64,000 bases of DNA, taken from assembly GCA_963682175.1 (NCBI GenBank), contig OY821775.1, positions 34,532,053 to 34,596,052 of the forward strand, written 5' to 3'. The stretch comes from Triglochin maritima. Lineage: Eukaryota > Streptophyta > Magnoliopsida > Alismatales > Juncaginaceae. The notes under the pieces are model-generated. The model was not told the origin of the DNA. It did no database searches and saw only the letters and a program-made list of their open reading frames with translations. This document shows, piece by piece, positions 36,532-47,619 of this stretch (positions are counted from its first letter, which is position 1; each line of letters opens with the position of its first letter). Made by a program: the position numbers and the translations under genes.

Positions 36532-36539
36532 TATAAAAA
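36532..36539 (+). promoter_or_regulatory. TATA box candidate for the hAT gene
   Basis: TATAAAAA about 270 bp before the ATG at 36806. It is followed by a pyrimidine-rich stretch with CTCTCATTCTCTTCTTCTTC (36571-36590), typical of a plant 5' UTR. Confidence 0.45.
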
Positions 36540-36805
36540 CCCCTCAAAACCTCTTCATTTTTCACACCTCTCTCATTCTCTTCTTCTTCATCATTCTATT
36601 CTAATCTTCAAGTTTCCTAATAATTAAGTTTTCGCGATTAAGTCTTCGGTCTGGTGCTTAGTTTTGAAGTTGGAAAGTGAAGTCTCCGAGCCGTTTCTTC
36701 ATTCTTCAACCGCCAAAATCAAGTTCACTCTTTCTAACTTCTCTTTAGAATTAATATGTCATTTTCATGTCAGTCTAAATTTTTATATTAGTCTAGTTTT
36801 AAGAT

Positions 36806-39634
36806 ATGGCCTACGTACCCGACACTAGTCTCCCCATGCATCACAAGAGTTACTGATTGACATCATTTCATGCTTATATTTGTATCTTATATCCATTATC
36901 TTTCACCTAAACAATGCTATGTGACGAGTTTTATGTTTGAATTTCAGAAATAAATAGGTTTGAAGAGATGAAGCATAAAAGGACCCAAAAGTAGGGAAAA
37001 ATGACTGAATTGTGAGACCTCAGGACTAAGATGCAAGGGAGAAGGACCTGAACGTAAGACCGAAGGACCAAAGAGCAAAACAGAAAACTCCACACCATCT
37101 TGGGGAGTATTTTGGAAATTAGATTCGGGTCGGAGCTCCAATAAACAAAGTAGATGCATCAAAGACTGACAAAGAAATCCAGAAAAGCCCAGAATAAATT
37201 CCAGCCGGATCCAGACTTTATAAACGCTAATTGGCGGTCTGGATCCTTCTGGATCCGCTCAAACTTCGCTAGCACATGTATTAGAGGATGTTTATTCTAT
37301 TTCTGGTATTTGTTTAGTCCCACATCGGGGGATTGTCCCGGATTGCCTTTTTCTTTGGCTATAAATAGAACTCTTCACCTTCTATTGTAATCACTTCACA
37401 TTTTGAGTGACTATTCTTCCTACTAGAAGTGAGGCCTTGAAGCACACACTAAAGTAGGAGGATGCTACTTGAATTGTGAGTCATTTTAATAAAACTTTCT
37501 TTATTATGTTGTTTGTTTCATGTTGCTTGCTTTACTTTGTTTAATTTCATTTGATTAGTTTTAGTAGCTTAGTTAATATGCTTTGCTTGCTTAGTTTAAT
37601 AATTAGTCTAATGTGTAGTGAGTAGTTCCATCCCCTTTGGGGGTGGAGTAGATGTTCATACATGCATTAGAGAATGGAATGAATGCTTTATTTACAATGT
37701 GTTGATAAAACATGAATGTATGCTTGCTTGTTTAGGATAGAACTTATAACTTGATGAGTTTTGCCAAAATGATTAGACACCTCTCATGCTTGTTTAAGGT
37801 TCTGAAATAACCAACTTGTGTATGTAAATGTTAATCAACTAGGATAGTGAATTGATTGATAGGTTTTGCCATAACATTTAGACACTTCCTATGCATGATA
37901 ACACTACCTTTATTTGTGCTTAAAGAATGTGTTCAACACCCACCTCTTTGCATGTGTGCACTCACTCCACCCCTTAGGGGCTTTCTATTTCTGAATTTCA
38001 GCACTTATTTAGTTCTTAGTTTAGTTTGGTAGTTCATCGTTTGCTGCTTTCTTTCGCATTTCGTACTTCGTAGTGTAGTGTAGCATAGAGTAGGATAATC
38101 AAACTCTCTTCTCCATTTTTCGCCCCTTGATTTCGTGCAAACGAGAGGATCCTCACCTCCCTGTGGACGATCCGTATTTGCCACGTCTTCACCGACGTCG
38201 TGCACTTACGGTTTAATAGAAAACGTTCAACAATTATGATGACCTAAGGCCTACCCGTACAAATGACCCTTGTTGGAATACTGCCCATTACATTAGTGCT
38301 AATGATAAAAACTATATTGTCTGTGAGTTATGTGGTAAGGAAACTAGAGGTGGTATAACCCGTCACGAACAACATCTTGCACACACACCCGGTAGCAATG
38401 CTAGACCTTGTTATAAAGTTCCTGACTCTGTTAAACAAGACATAACTGCATACATGATTAGAAAGAGTAGGACATTACAAAACCAAAATATATGTCTTGA
38501 TGATTATGTAGACATAGAAAACATAGAATTTAATCTGGAAACTGGGTCGGGTTCCGGTTCTGCTCGGACCCCAACCTCCCGTCCTCGCCCCGTTCCTTCT
38601 CGAAAGAGACAAAAACAACATTTGTGGTGACCATTTTGCGGACATGGTTTCCCGTGCCCAACAAACAACCATCGAAAGAACCTTTAAAAAAGAAGATAGG
38701 AACACAATTAATCAAAAATGGTCTAGGTTTTTCTATAGATGTGGTATATCATTCAACACTGTAAGGATGCCTGAGTGGAAGGAAACAATATCCGCTACTT
38801 GTACTTACGGACCCAGACTTAAACCATTCAGCAGGTCTCTTACTCAACCATGGTACCTTCTTCTCCATCCCACCTCAAGATCGAAATGTACCTTTCAATG
38901 AGCATATGCCTGGATTCAAGGATGTCGTAGAGCATCTCGTCCCCACTCCTGAAGAACAAGACAAGATTTGCAGTTTACTTGATCGTTACAAGAACTCACT
39001 TGGAATGTTCTATAGGGATATGGTCGTCAGACAAAGGACGGAAAGAAGACCTATAGATTGGTGGCAATCTTATGGCATAGACATGGGAGAGACCGCATTA
39101 CAGAGGTTGGCCCTAAGGGTGTTGGGATTCACATGCTCGGCATCAAGTTGTGAACGGAATTGGAGTGTCTTTGAGCAGTTGCACTCAACGAGAAGGAGCA
39201 TGTTGGTTGTGAAGAATATGAATGACTTGGTGTATGTGAACTACAACAAAAAATTAAGACAGAGGTTTCAGGAAAGGATGGAGAAGCCCAGATTTTATGA
39301 CCCCATCAGTGTGGACTACAATCTCTTCGACGAGCAACCATGGTTGGTAGAAACTGAAGATCCTGTCTTCGCTGGAGAGGAGCTTACATGGGCCAATGCC
39401 GAGGAAGCAACTTTAGGATATTCTTCTTCACGGAGATGTTTTGGTCGATCCATGTCCACTGCATCTGACACGCCGTTATTAGGTGTTCGCATGGATGATG
39501 CCAACGTTCACATTACTTCTGGAGATCCAGGTGCATCGAGTTCTCAACCACCGATGGACATCGACGAGCAATATGTCAAATCCGACGATGAAGAAATTGA
39601 AGAAGATGATGTCTACGTCGACAATCCGAACTAG
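36806..39634 (+). pseudogene. hAT-superfamily transposase gene with BED zinc finger and hATC domain, split by a solo LTR
   Basis: ATG at 36806 begins MAYVPDTSLPMHHKSY and is interrupted after about 15 codons by the LTR at 36854-38232. It then continues in frame with a BED-type zinc finger (WNTAHYISANDKNYIVCELC, then GITRHEQHLAHTPG, giving C-x2-C and H-x4-H), a Ser/Arg-rich linker, and the start of the transposase core near 38640-38820. A deletion then removes the catalytic middle. From about 38850 the C-terminal part is open to 39634: DWWQSYG and SASSCERNWSVFEQLHSTRRSML mark the hAT dimerisation domain, followed by an acidic tail. A stop near 38630 and a frame change near 38825 also break it. 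No TIRs or 8-bp TSD were recognised, so it could be a transposon or a hAT-derived host gene that died. Confidence 0.85.
36854..38232 (+). mobile_element. Family T-like solo LTR inside the hAT gene
   Basis: Starts TGATTGACATCATTTC and ends GTTCAACA. Flanking 5-mers GTTAC (36849-36853) and ATTAT (38233-38237) match at three of five positions, both differences being transitions, so this is an old TSD. It has USE GTCCCACATCG at 37317-37327 and TATAAATA at 37360-37367. The upstream palindrome is decayed (near 37226). No primer site follows. Confidence 0.75.
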
Positions 39635-40084
39635 AACCACTCTGACGACTCTGATGGTGGTGGAGGATTTGATATGGTTCCCAGTTGGACATTAGATCAA
39701 TCTGTCCAATGGAATTAGTTAGTTAGCTTCTAATTCTAATTTCTCTCTTATCTTCTATTGTATGAACTCTAAGCTAGTTAACTACCTTTGTAATCGTATT
39801 ACTAAGCAATAAATTGTATACCTAAGTGTTTAGGTGGGTAGAGGGGGTGCCTAGTGAGGCCTTGGTCGAGGAACTAGGTGTCTTTTTGAAGCCTAAACAT
39901 GTATGATATTTTAGATAATATTTGTGCATTGTTTTCCTATTTTCCCGATTTTTCCTGATTTGTTAACTATTTTATCAAATTTAATTGATTTAAAAATAAT
40001 AAAATATTAAAAAAATGACCGCCCAGAGCTGGGCAATCACCCAGGCGACGGGACACACCCGATCGCCTAGGCATTGCGTGAACA
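39635..40084 (+). other. 3' flank of the hAT gene
   Basis: AT-rich 3' UTR-like sequence with AATAAA at 39808-39813, then a GC-richer piece (40018-40080) rich in CGCCTAGG-like words that may be the old hAT end. No gene seen. Confidence 0.45.
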
Positions 40085-40920
40085 TTGATCTCTAGCATTC
40101 TTACCATCTACATAACATGTATACACATCTACTCCACCCCCAAAGGGGATGGAACTACTCACATATTTAAACTAACATTTATACTATGGAAAGAAAACAT
40201 GCTTAAACTAATTATAAGAAGACTAAAAAAACAAGTTTAACTAAAAGAACATACAACTAAAGAAGCATGCAAGACATAAGAAATGAAATTAAACTAAGAA
40301 AGAAATAACATAACCAAAAGAAAACATTTATTATTACTCACTCAATTACAAGTAGCCTCTCTCCACCAAGAGAGGAGGGAGAGTTCTATTTATAGTCATA
40401 GAAAAAGGTAATCCGGGACAATCTCCCGGTATGGGACTACACATATACCAGATATAGAGTAAACACACTCTAATACATGACCCAAAGGAATATTAGCGGA
40501 TCCAAAGCAACCCAGACTGACAATCAGCAGTCCCAGACCGCCAATTGGTGGTCTACAGGGTTTCCATCCGTCTGGGTTTTCTTCCAGGCTTTTCTGGATG
40601 GATTTGTTGGTCTTTGATGCATCTACTTTGCTTGCTGGAGCTCAGACCCGAATAGAATTGCCAAAATACTCCCCATGATGGTGTGGAGTATTCTTGTTTG
40701 CTCATTGGTCCTTCTATCTTGCATTCAGGTCCTTCGATCTTGCATCTTAGTCCTCGAGTCTCTCAACTCAGTCCTTTTCCTGCTTTTAGGTCCTTTCATG
40801 CATCTTCTCTTAAAACCTATTTATATATGAAATTCAAACATAAAGCTTGTTACGTAGCATTGTTTAGGTGAAAGATAATGGATATAAGATACAAATGTAA
40901 GCATGAAATGATATCAATCA
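40085..40920 (-). repeat. LTR fragment of family T (minus), first ~840 bp
   Basis: Minus strand starts TGATTGATATCATTTC at 40920. It contains a one-mismatch palindrome GACCGCCAATTGGTGGTC at 40536-40553, a degraded USE (GTCCCATACCG) and CTATAAATAG. It is truncated near 40085. Its start directly abuts the LINE endonuclease. Confidence 0.75.
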
Positions 40921-41828
40921 CTGCGCACTCATGATCATGGGTCGAATAAAGGAGGTAAATCCGGATGTGGTTTGCCTTGTGGAGCACAAGGTTAAGTATA
41001 AAAAACTTGAGCGATTCAAGTGAGCAATTTGGCCGCATGCTTGGACGTTAAATTGCATGGTTGTGGACTCGGGGCGAATCCTAGTGTTATGGAATGACCA
41101 GCTGGTAGACTTGAGAGTTACGTTTGAATCAACACAATTACTCCACTTCCTTGGGAGCTTAAGGAAGGACGACATTGAATTTGCTCTCACGGCTATATAT
41201 GGAGAAAATGGGCATGTGGAGAGGAGAGCATTGTGGAGGGATCTAAATGAAGTGGCACCACATGGGGCGTAACCGTGGCTGGTTGGGCATGATTTTAGTT
41301 GCATTCGGAAGGCTACCAAAAAGTGGGGTGGAGCTGCTGGAAATGAGGTGCCAATTCAGGAGTTTAATGAGTGTGTTTATGCCATTCAACTACTAGAGTT
41401 GCCCTCAACGGGAGGCGAGTTCACTTGGTCCAACTCTTCCGAGGGAAGTGCATGCATCGAGAGAAGGATTGATCGAATATTAATGAACAATGCATGGCTC
41501 GAAGTGTTCCCAAATTTCTTCTATGTTGTTGGTGAGAAGGACTTGAGTGATCACACCATGCTTGTCATGAAAACGGAAGGAAACGAATGTTGGAAAAAGA
41601 AGATTTTCAGATTCGAGAACCATTGGGCGGATCATGAGGACTTTGGTCGAGTAGTGCAACAAGCTTGGGCTACATATGTGAAAGGTATACCCATGTTTCG
41701 TATGGTTGGGAAGTTGACCGAAGTCAGGAAGGCACTAATTAAATGGAGTTGGAACACCTTTGGAAATGTCACAAATAAAGTGGGAGAGGCTCGGGAGTCT
41801 CTTGAGCAAGTGAGGAGGCAGAGGCTTA
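40921..41828 (+). pseudogene. LINE endonuclease domain (APE-like)
   Basis: Starts at the 14th or so residue of the endonuclease (IMGRIKEVNPDVVCLVEHK). Further motifs are ALTAIYGENG, PWLVGHDFS (GDFN-like), GGEFTWSN, RIDRILMN and KDLSDHTMLV (the SDH box). Stops occur near 41031 and 41270. It runs on to LEQVRRQRL, where the minus-strand solo LTR is inserted at 41829. In L1-type LINEs this enzyme nicks target DNA for target-primed reverse transcription. Confidence 0.85.
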
Positions 41829-43321
41829 TATAGGATCGTGTGGGTCGGGTTAATCTAATCACTTTTGCGCTAATCCCTAACTAATCAAACAATAAACACA
41901 GCGGAAACAATTTAAAGACTAGTAGGGAAAAGGAACATGCAAACCACAAATTGACTCGGCGTTTTTATAGAGGTTCGGCACCCCACCCGGGTCCTAGTCC
42001 TCTCTTGCAAGCTCCGCTCGACTCCGCGAGCTCCGCCTATGACTTCACTATCCGCTCCCCGTTCCGGGCCGGGAGACAACGCCTTACATCCGTCAAACTT
42101 GCGAACAACCCTCGCCGAGCTTGGAATCCTCTTCTCACAATCCGAGAAGGATCACTTCGGGCTTTCACCGAAGTCTATACACTTTTGACAACCTTTGTAG
42201 CTGAGTGGGATTCACTCTCTAATTGAGCACAATTTGAGTAGGATTAGTGTATTGATCAAGTGTGTGTAGTTTAGGCTTATGGAGTGTAGAAATGGGAGCT
42301 TTGAGGATTGAGGTTTCTCTCTAATGTATTGGGACAATTGGAGTTGGAGAGTTTTTATTAACAACAAGTCTTGATCCTCTATTTTTAAGCTCCTAAGGTA
42401 TTCTAGCCGTTGGGGATAGATTTGGTTGGGTTTTGTGTAAGATACACAAAGCAGAAAATCGGGCTGCAAATCTGTCCAGAACCGGTCGACCGAAACTAAT
42501 AAACTAGTCAACCGTTCACTTGATTTCAAGGAGAACGATCGAACAAAAGAATATTTGGTCGGACAAACGAGCTAGAACTTAACTCTACTTAAGTGGATCG
42601 GTCGAACCAAAGTATGGGGCGGTCGACCGTTAAGGGGATTCAGTTGAGACAAAGTTGGATCGGTCGAACGAAGAGTGTGTCGACCGATAGCAGGGATTTT
42701 ATAAGTGTTCAACCGGTCGACCGAAACAAGGTCGTCGTTCGACCGGTTACCGAATGTATTTTGGGGTTAAGTTTGTTTTATATGAATACGACCGTTATAG
42801 GAATATGACAAAGGTAACAACCATAATAAAATCCGGGATCGGTCGACCGAAAAGGTAGAACCGGTCGACCAGTAGAGGTTGGTAAAATCACTGTGGAGAG
42901 TCCGTTATAAACCGGTCGAACTGAGAACTGGTTCGGTTGACCGTTTCACACAGGAATTCCGGGTTTAGGTTTTAAGTGATTTCCGACTAAGGTTTGGATG
43001 ATCTAATGAAGTCCAAATAAGGTAAAATTTTGTGTGTGACTTCTCTAAGGAACCTAGTGTGTATGTGATATGTTTTTAGCTCTTGTATGCTCAATTTACA
43101 CATGTTCCTAAGACTCAAAATAAAATCAAGATTACAAGTCTTCATATAGCTTTATTACAAATCTTGACTTGATTTCCTTCCTTCCATTAGTCTTGATTAC
43201 CTGAAGAGGTTAGCACATGATATATATATCCAATGCAATATGTATACTACTCTACATTACTTATGATTAAGATTAGGTTGATTAAATCATCAAAACAAGG
43301 ATTAAGGCCAAAAATCCAACA
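41829..43321 (-). mobile_element. Copia-like solo LTR (minus) inside the LINE, decayed TSD
   Basis: Minus strand runs from TGTTGGATTTTTGG (43321) to GATCCTATA (41829). Flanks are GCTTA (41824-41828) and ACTTA (43322-43326), four of five matching. Removing the LTR and one flank restores the LINE reading frame across the site. Ends and internal blocks match the plus copy at 16020-17560. It carries the CGGTCGACCG cluster at 42483-42943. Confidence 0.8.
42483..42943. repeat. Cluster of CGGTCGACCG palindromes in the copia-like LTR
   Basis: Four exact copies of the 10-mer and about nine near-copies (for example CGGTTGACCG at 42934-42943), with similar irregular spacing to the 32475-32959 cluster. 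Confidence 0.85.
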
Positions 43322-43326
43322 ACTTA

Positions 43327-45951
43327 ATCACCCTAGCAGTGGCGAGCTAGCTCAAGCAGCAAAGGATACACTTGCCCAGGTCCTTGCCTGGGAGGAGTCC
43401 ATTATACGACAAAAATCCAGAGTAAAGTGGCTGAAAGAGGAGGACCGAAATACTAGGTTCTTCCATGCGCATCTTAGAGTGAGGAGAACCACTAATCAAG
43501 TGAGGCGAGGTGGAGAGGGGGATAGTCTAGTGGAGGATGAGAGCGACATCCGGGAAGCGTTCCGGCTTTTTTATGTTAATTTGTTTGCTCATGGTTTTCA
43601 GGTGCAATCCCTTAAACATTCCATTATTCTACCACAAATTACAACGGAGGAGGGGGCAAATTTAATACGGAATTTGGACCCAAAAGAACTACAAGATGTC
43701 GTGTTGAACGCAAATATAGGAAAGGCACCGGGGCCCGATGGTTTCAACGCAAAGTTTCAAGGCAGCATGGGGTATAATCAAGGGGGATATGGTCAAGGTT
43801 GTCGCATCATGTTTGGATAGTGGAAGGGTTCTCACGCAATTGAACAATACATCAATCACGATTATCCCGAAGAAAAAGGCACCGACGATGGTGGAGGACT
43901 TCCACCCCATTGTTTTGTGCAATATGACTTATAGGTTCACATCCAAAGTCCTTGCCAACCGCTTGAAGAGGCTCTTACCACGGCTGATAGGGGGAAATCA
44001 GATCGCATTTGTTAAAGGATGAAGGATTGGTGATAACATTCTTCTTGCACACGAGCTTTGCCACAACCTTCACCTTGAGAAAGGGAAAGGACGCATGTGA
44101 ATAAAGCTTGATATCAGGAAAGCCTATGACTCAATCTCTTGGGAGTTCCTTGTTCATGTGCTGAAGAGGTTTGGCTTCCCGGATAAGTGGAGATGGCTGA
44201 TTTTGGCTTGTGTGGAGGCATCGTTTATGGTGGCAGTGAATGGGGCTAACTCCATGCCGTTTAGAGCTAGAAATGGTTTACGACAAGGTGATCCCCTATA
44301 CCCCTACCTGTTTGTGATGTGCATGGAGGTGTTGAGCAAAATGGTGAAAATGGCAATCATGGAAAGGAAACTTGAGCCTTTATCATGCGGAGATGTCATC
44401 GTGTCACATCTCTTGTTTGCTGACGACGTCCTACTCTTCGCGAGGGCTACCAAAGACACGCTCAGGCCATTAGAACTATGCTAGAGGAATTTAGGGCATG
44501 CTCGGATCTGAAAGTTAACACTTGGAAGAGTCAGGTCTTCATGGGGGGAGATGTGATGCATGGAGCATGGATTGAAGCACACCTTGGGTTGGAACGCAAG
44601 GCTTTTTCAGTGGTGTATCTTGGGCTGCCATTATTCTCATGGAGGATGGGGAGATCCAATTGTGTGCCACTGATAAACAAGCTAAAGGCACGCCTCTCAA
44701 CATGGAAACAAAACTCCTATCCATGGCCGGGCGAGTGGAGCTAGTACGGAGTGTTCTTACTTCCTTCAACATTTATTGGACTTCGACGTTTCTTCTACCA
44801 AGAAGCGTCTTGCATGAATTGGACAACATTATGTGTCATTTTATTTGGGGGAGGGGAGAAGAAGTGGGTCGCGGTAGCATGGAAGGATGTATGCACACCA
44901 AAGGACGAAGGAGGCCTCAGACTAAGGAGACTAACGGAGTGGAATGACGTGGGCCTTCTCCGGTTGTTTTGCCTTGTGGCGGTGGAAAACACTTCACTAT
45001 GGGCTAAGTGTGTCCAGCGAAAGTACCTAAGGAACCATTCCATTTGGCTTGCACGATAACCACCTACCTCCTCATGGGCATGGCGAGGACTGTTGAGAGT
45101 CCAAGATATTGCTAGAAGACATATCCAATATGAGGTGGGAAATGGGGAAGAGATTCGGTTTTTCCAATATCCATGGTGTGGCGAACCTTTTCAATGCAGA
45201 AGCTGGGTGACCAACTTCACTACGAGATGGGGGTTCCTTGGGACATTAAGGTTTCGTACTTCATAAGAGAAGGGTTGTGGAACCTCCTTCCCTCATGATC
45301 CTGCAGGATGGAAGAAGCTTGCTCAAGGATAAACCAAGTGCGCATACATGGAGGAACGGATAGACCTTTTCGGCCCAATGGAACGGGTGCAGCACTTGGG
45401 ATGAAGGAAGTGTGGAGTTGGGTGAGGCAACCGGGCAGGAAAGTCCCCTGGGCGGGGATGGTGTGGCACAAATTTGCTGTCCTGAAGCACACACTCACAG
45501 TTTGGAGAGCATTGAAGGGGCGTTTACTCACAAAGAGGCGAATGATAAAGCGAGGTACAAAGCTCGACCCAACGTGCGTGCTATGTGAAAACAAAGAGGA
45601 AGACAAGGAGCACCTTTTCTGGAAATGTCAATACACAAAGGAGGTGTGGAGGTGCCTCCTCAACCTCATGCATCTCAACCTCAGCTTCGCAAGCAATCTA
45701 GAGAGTGAGGCAGTATGACTATCACATGCGAGTGGAAGACGACTCGACAAAGTGGTCTGAAGGTGGGTGTTTAATGCTATGATACACAAATGCTGGCTTG
45801 AGCGAAACCATAGGATTTTCGAGGGCGAGAGGCAACAACCGACAACTACCATTGTTGTAGTCAAAGACATACTCCGGTGTTTGGGAGATAAAGCTACGAA
45901 ACTCGCGACTGATGAAGGAGAAGCGCGATATTTTCGGGACACTTGGAACTA
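43327..45951 (+). pseudogene. LINE reverse transcriptase with C-terminal zf-RVT domain
   Basis: Follows the solo LTR in the endonuclease frame (SRVKWLKEEDRNTRFFHAH). RT motifs: GKAPGPDGF (43719), SITIIPKKKAPTMVEDFHPIVLCN, KLDIRKAYDSISW (44105-44145, first catalytic Asp), GLRQGDPLYPYLF and the catalytic LLFADDVLLFA (44409-44445). The C-terminal zinc-knuckle-like domain lies at 45465-45680: FAVLKHTLTVWRALKGRLLTKRRM, then CVLCENKEEDKEHLFWKC. Frameshifts at about 43790, 44470 and 44700-44750, and stops at 44020 and 44100, kill it. All catalytic residues in the surviving pieces are intact. Confidence 0.88.
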
Positions 45952-46153
45952 ACTCCAACTTCTGATATTTGTTGAGATGTAATTGTTCCTTAAACGACGT
46001 ATTCTTAAAGTGATATTTAATAGGTTGTAGGGAGAAGCGGGTTATGCATGTGCCATATACCCATGAACTCAACCAAATTTTTTGTAGGATATAAACAGTT
46101 TTTTAGTAATAAATCTTAGAGGCTAAGCCTCCCTTTTGCTTTGCAAAAAAAAC
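45952..46153 (+). other. LINE 3' UTR and A-tail
   Basis: Ends GGCTAAGCCTCCCTTTTGC followed by TTTGC and A8 (46145-46152). The same terminal words appear in reverse at 46554-46585 for the opposing LINE. Confidence 0.75.
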
Positions 46154-46169
46154 ATGCCCTCCTTGCACC

Positions 46170-46529
46170 ACAAATATTATATCTTGTCTTTTCCTGGTGC
46201 TATTAGTTTAAGAAGCACATTCCTCTCTGAGTCTGTCAACCCGACCATGGATTCCATGTTGATCCTTCCATTTTTATTTATCAATGCTTGTTTAGTTGGC
46301 TCTTCGTAAGATAAAATTTGTTTGGTTTTGTGGAATTTCATTTACGTCGAATTTTCGCCTCTTATCTATGATTGACTCTTCAAAAGTCTATGTTGTCTTT
46401 CTTATCTTGAGATTCCTCTACCTTCTGTTGTCCTCCCTTTCCCTCCTTTCTTCCTACTTTTCCTTACTTGTCCTTGAATGTATCCTCCCCCAATTCATAT
46501 TTCTGTACTATTTTATTTTCTTCTCATCA
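46170..46529. other. Spacer between the two LINE tails (host DNA)
   Basis: About 360 bp of pyrimidine-rich plus-strand sequence, no gene recognised. It should be the original continuation of the DNA left of 24137. Confidence 0.5.
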
Positions 46530-46789
46530 TCATCTTCTTTTTATTTTCTCTTCTTTTTTGCAAAGCAAAAGGGAGGCATAGCCTCGAAGTTTCATTGATG
46601 TGTAAACTATGATTTACAACCTACAAAATTTTGACAATGAAATAACATGGGGTCATGCACTCTACATGCCCGGCCTACAAGTTACCTCAAGTCTAAGACT
46701 CATACAACCGACCCCTACATCACTCTAGTACTAGGCTGCTATTGCCAAGTTTCTTCAAAGGCTCGGATGGCAACCGAGTCCCCAACCAG

Positions 46790-47447
46790 GTCCTTCATCC
46801 TTTAGCCTATGACCCATACGGTATCCTTCACCAAGCACACAATATCATATGGATGTCTGATTTCGTGGTCGAGATTCGTCTATTCCGCTCCTGCCAACAC
46901 TCATAGATAACTGCACAAAAGGCTAACTTCATTGCGGTCACATTTACCCGGCCTCCCTTTACTTGCTGCATTCTCTTGGCCTCTTCGTCTAGCGTGGTTC
47001 TGATGCCATTGCTCAGTCCCAACAACCGAAGTATTCTCGTCCAAACCTCCTTAGTGAAAGGATACGTCCAGAATAGGTGTCCCATATCCTCCTCCGTTGT
47101 AGTACACAATGAGCATTCAAACCCAAGGTGTGCGCCCCTTGACTTCATTAGTTTCTTTGTCAACAATCGGCCTCCCAGCGCACGCCATGCTGTCATGGCG
47201 TGCTTTGGGACATGGTTCTAAAACCACATAAGTTTTCTCCATCCCACGACTGCCATCCTTGGCGCAACCCAAGACCATTCCTCCTTTAATGTGAAGGCTT
47301 TCTTCGTTGAATCCAGCCTTATGGGCATGTCCAAGCCTCCATGTATTTGCGTCCCCATAATCCTTGGCCACAATTCTAACATCTTCACCGAACACGGGGG
47401 AGGAAGATTCCATGTACCATTACTGATGTAGTGGGCCACAAGTGTAT
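46790..47447 (-). pseudogene. LINE C-terminal region with zf-RVT domain
   Basis: Minus-strand reading from 47447: HYISNGTWNLPPP, then HAMTAWRALGGRLLTKKLM and CSLCTTTEEDMGHLFW, then FCAVIYECWQERNRR. It matches the plus LINE at 45465-45830 in order. One frame change near 47200. It is cut at 47447 by the chromovirus LTR start. Confidence 0.85.
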
Positions 47448-47541
47448 TGTAGCATCCTATCCTAATCCTAATCCTAATTGAGTGATTATTGTTGTTACGT
47501 GGCAATTAGTAGGAGTTGCATTGGATGGCTGGGATTGAAGA
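47448..47541 (+). repeat. Chromovirus 5' LTR remnant
   Basis: TGTAGCATCC, then a (CCTAAT)n stretch and GAGTGATTATTGTTGTTA, matching the 3' LTR start at 56521-56630 with one repeat-number difference and a few substitutions. Confidence 0.85.
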
Positions 47542-47619
47542 TGACGTCCGGGTGCTCCACTAGCAGGGAACCCAGGTAAGAGGCCCTGGATTGGAGGAGG
47601 TGGATTACGTCAGCCTGAG

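Larger units (their letters stand above)
24137..46169 (+). mobile_element. Plus-strand L1-type LINE, 16-bp TSD, split by ~16.5 kb and 1.5 kb insertions
   Basis: ATGCCCTCCTTGTACC at 24137-24152 and ATGCCCTCCTTGCACC at 46154-46169 match at 15 of 16 bases. Inside, the element starts with a GA-rich 5' UTR at 24153 and ends with an A-run at 46145-46152. In between are ORF1 N-terminus (24283-24465), a large LTR/hAT insertion zone (24466-40920), endonuclease (40921-41828), a solo LTR (41829-43321) and reverse transcriptase plus C-terminal zinc domain (43327-45951). Most of ORF1 and the first residues of the endonuclease are missing at the 24466/40920 junction, so a deletion accompanied the insertions. 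Confidence 0.8.

Noticed and set aside
47458..47481. CCTAAT repeats as an interstitial telomere
   Set aside because: The unit is 6 bp CCTAAT, not the plant telomere CCCTAAA, and it belongs to the chromovirus LTR start (also at 56527-56562).
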